Shown here: positions 42,545-43,748 of the stretch, piece after piece | How positions within the stretch are numbered: the first letter of the stretch is position 1 | How the letters are laid out: each line of letters starts with the position of its first letter | Source of the DNA: CAVAWX01 sp963614215 | Lineage (GTDB): Bacteria; Actinomycetota; Coriobacteriia; Coriobacteriales; QAMH01 | DNA: 43,748 bases | Assembly: GCA_963614215.1 (NCBI GenBank) | Contig: CAVECB010000015.1 | Location: forward strand, 1-43,748 | Direction of reading: 5' to 3' | Notes under the pieces: model-generated | The model's database searches: none | Told to the model about the DNA's origin: nothing | What the model saw: only the letters and a program-made list of their open reading frames with translations | Translations under genes and position numbers: made by a program

Positions 42545-43411
42545 CTAGTCGGCCTTGTAGTAGTCGCAGTTGCCGCAGTGCTGGTGACGCTCGATGAGAG
42601 CGGTCCAGAAGAAGGCGGCCAGGCCTGCGCCGACCAGAGGACCCACCACGTAGACGCAGAGGGTGGCCAGGGCGTCGCCGCTCATCACGTCTTGCATGCC
42701 AAAGATTGCGGCGACGATGCGCGGACCCATGTCGCGGGCGGGGTTCAAGCCAGCGTCGGTGATGGGGCCCACCACGCAGATGATGATGGTGACGGTGAGG
42801 CCGATGAACAGCGGGAAGAGGTTGTTGTCGGGGCGGCCGAGGTTGCTGTCTTCTGTCATGGAGAAGATGACGAAGACCAGCACGAAGACGCCGACGCCCT
42901 CGGCGAGCGCGCCGACGAAGGCCGGGGCGATTTCCACGCCGTTGGGATAGCGCTCAGCCCAGATGGACGACCAGTCGACGGAGCTGCCCGCAGCAAGGCA
43001 AGACTCGCCGAACAGCGCCCACAAAAGAAGGCCGGCGATGATGGCGCCGATGAACTGGGCTATGACGTAGACGGGGAACTCTTTCCACTCCATGCGCTTG
43101 GAGATGCACATGGCGAAGGTGACCGCCGGGTTGAAGTGCGCGCAGGAAAGGTTGCGGGTCACGTAGATGGCGATGGCGATGGTCACGCCCCACACCATGC
43201 CCACCTGAAACGGGCCGCCGAATGCGCCAGAGACTCCCAGGGTCGCGTTGGCGACGGCACCGATGCCGAAAAAGCACATCATGAAGGTGCCGATAATCTC
43301 GCCCAGCACGGCGCGCAGCGTCTTTTGGCCGGCCGTGTTGTGCTTGGCGCAGTCGAGGCCACAGCACGCCCCGCCCTTCACATCCTGCACCGAAGTTTTC
43401 TCTTCGCTCAA
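42545..43411 (-). CDS. aquaglyceroporin (MIP family), arsenic-linked AqpS-like
   Basis: The 288-residue product is a six-helix MIP channel with both NPA boxes: HFNPAVTF and LNPARDMGPRI, the latter with the selectivity-filter Arg. Asp in LNPARD and the longer loop fit a glycerol-type channel. The N-terminus (GGACCGLDC, C16/C17/C21) and the C-terminus (HCGNC, C279/C282) carry unusual cysteines that could bind arsenite or metal. It starts with TTG at 43411 after AGAGAGGA. Lying 67 bases ahead of arsM, it probably lets arsenite or methylarsenicals leave the cell, as AqpS does in Sinorhizobium. That role is inferred from context. Confidence 0.88.
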   Translation of the reverse strand: MSEEKTSVQDVKGGACCGLDCAKHNTAGQKTLRAVLGEIIGTFMMCFFGIGAVANATLGVSGAFGGPFQVGMVWGVTIAIAIYVTRNLSCAHFNPAVTFAMCISKRMEWKEFPVYVIAQFIGAIIAGLLLWALFGESCLAAGSSVDWSSIWAERYPNGVEIAPAFVGALAEGVGVFVLVFVIFSMTEDSNLGRPDNNLFPLFIGLTVTIIICVVGPITDAGLNPARDMGPRIVAAIFGMQDVMSGDALATLCVYVVGPLVGAGLAAFFWTALIERHQHCGNCDYYKAD

Positions 43412-43564
43412 AACAAATCCTCTCTTTCAAAAACTCTCGTTGGGGGTGCCGTATGTGCCGAAGACAGGCAGTGCCCGTCGAAAAGCCGGCGGAAACGTCG
43501 CCGCATGAAGCGGCGAAATCAGCCCTCCTTTCCGCACGTCTGCGTTTCCAAAATACGGCATAGA

Positions 43565-43594
43565 CTAATACTTGCGTACACATGCTACTAGCAA
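43565..43594 (-). promoter_or_regulatory. putative promoter of the aquaporin-arsM operon
   Basis: On the minus strand TTGCTA (43594-43589), an 18-base spacer and TATTAG (43570-43565). The leader to the TTG start would be about 150 bases. Confidence 0.45.
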
Positions 43595-43606
43595 TGTGCA
43601 AGTATT
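43567..43606. promoter_or_regulatory. long palindromic operator over the arsenic-operon promoter
   Basis: Outer half-sites AATACTTGC and GCAAGTATT are perfect inverted repeats 40 bases end to end, with inner CACAT/ATGTG and GCTACTAGC. The site covers both promoter boxes, the position expected of an ArsR-type repressor. No arsR gene is visible in the window. Confidence 0.6.
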
Positions 43607-43748
43607 GGCGCGCCGCATTGTAGGACATTTCGCCCGCGTCTATTCGAGATTTCGAGAGATTTTTGAACCTGCCGGGCTCCTGCCCCGGCGCACCGCGGCG
43701 GACGTGCGGTTTTTCAGGAAACACCTGCAAGTTTTTGCTATGATGGCG
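43607..43748 (+). promoter_or_regulatory. end region with a rightward promoter-like element
   Basis: No gene is seen. An extended -10 (TG-C-TATGAT, ending 43744) points out of the window. Upstream of it a CGCAC/GTGCG dyad followed by GTTTTT (43690-43717) may end an earlier transcript. Confidence 0.25.

Overview
The window is a GC-rich stretch of a bacterial chromosome, apparently from a draft assembly: there is a 54-base N run at 25099-25152, and the first 55 bases are repeated inside the window. Gene content and style point to a coriobacterium (Coriobacteriia, probably the Eggerthella/Slackia group). The evidence is an Nramp-related magnesium transporter of the Eggerthella type beside an MgtE-like partner, TatA-GreA-LysS with short intergenic gaps, five tRNA genes with encoded CCA, and Ala/Gly/Asp-rich insertions in conserved enzymes. 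The lineage is inferred; there is no rRNA here to settle it.

Left part (1-7550) is accessory. An AbrB/MazE-type protein is divergent from an AAA ATPase with a C-terminal nuclease-like domain; two perfect palindromes lie between them, and a 55-bp direct repeat brackets the pair. Next comes a less GC-rich nucleoside-use cassette: an AlbA_2/ATPase/HTH regulator, ribokinase, nucleoside hydrolase and an MFS transporter. It ends in a strong terminator and is bracketed by a perfect 34-bp direct repeat. The likely flow is nucleoside import, cleavage to base plus ribose, then ribose 5-phosphate. No integrase or transposase is visible.

Middle part (7550-25100) is mainly core. On the minus strand, two tandem TrkH-type potassium transporter subunits, each carrying an extra OB-fold-like domain, are followed by rsgA, which overlaps the second trkH by 4 bases. 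A 186-bp tandem repeat sits beside tRNA-Lys and tRNA-His. Then come two sodium symporters (PutP and NSS families) and a small membrane protein (minus strand), a four-helix membrane protein and argH (plus), a double-domain PPK2 (minus), tRNA-Pro, tatA, greA, lysS and tRNA-Ser.

Right part (25243-43748) carries the PRC-barrel/MgtE-N/CBS protein with the NRMT transporter, a Cys-rich small protein, purD, a hotdog thioesterase, leuS, tRNA-Thr, a 1255-residue membrane protein in which an M28-peptidase-like fold is split by about 850 disordered residues, purH, an unknown protein and a UPF0210 protein. It ends with a minus-strand arsenic pair, an aquaglyceroporin followed by ArsM, behind a promoter covered by a long palindrome. 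The most unusual items are the split M28-like protein, the tandem TrkH-OB genes, the NRMT with a detached MgtE sensor, and the two repeat-bracketed accessory cassettes.
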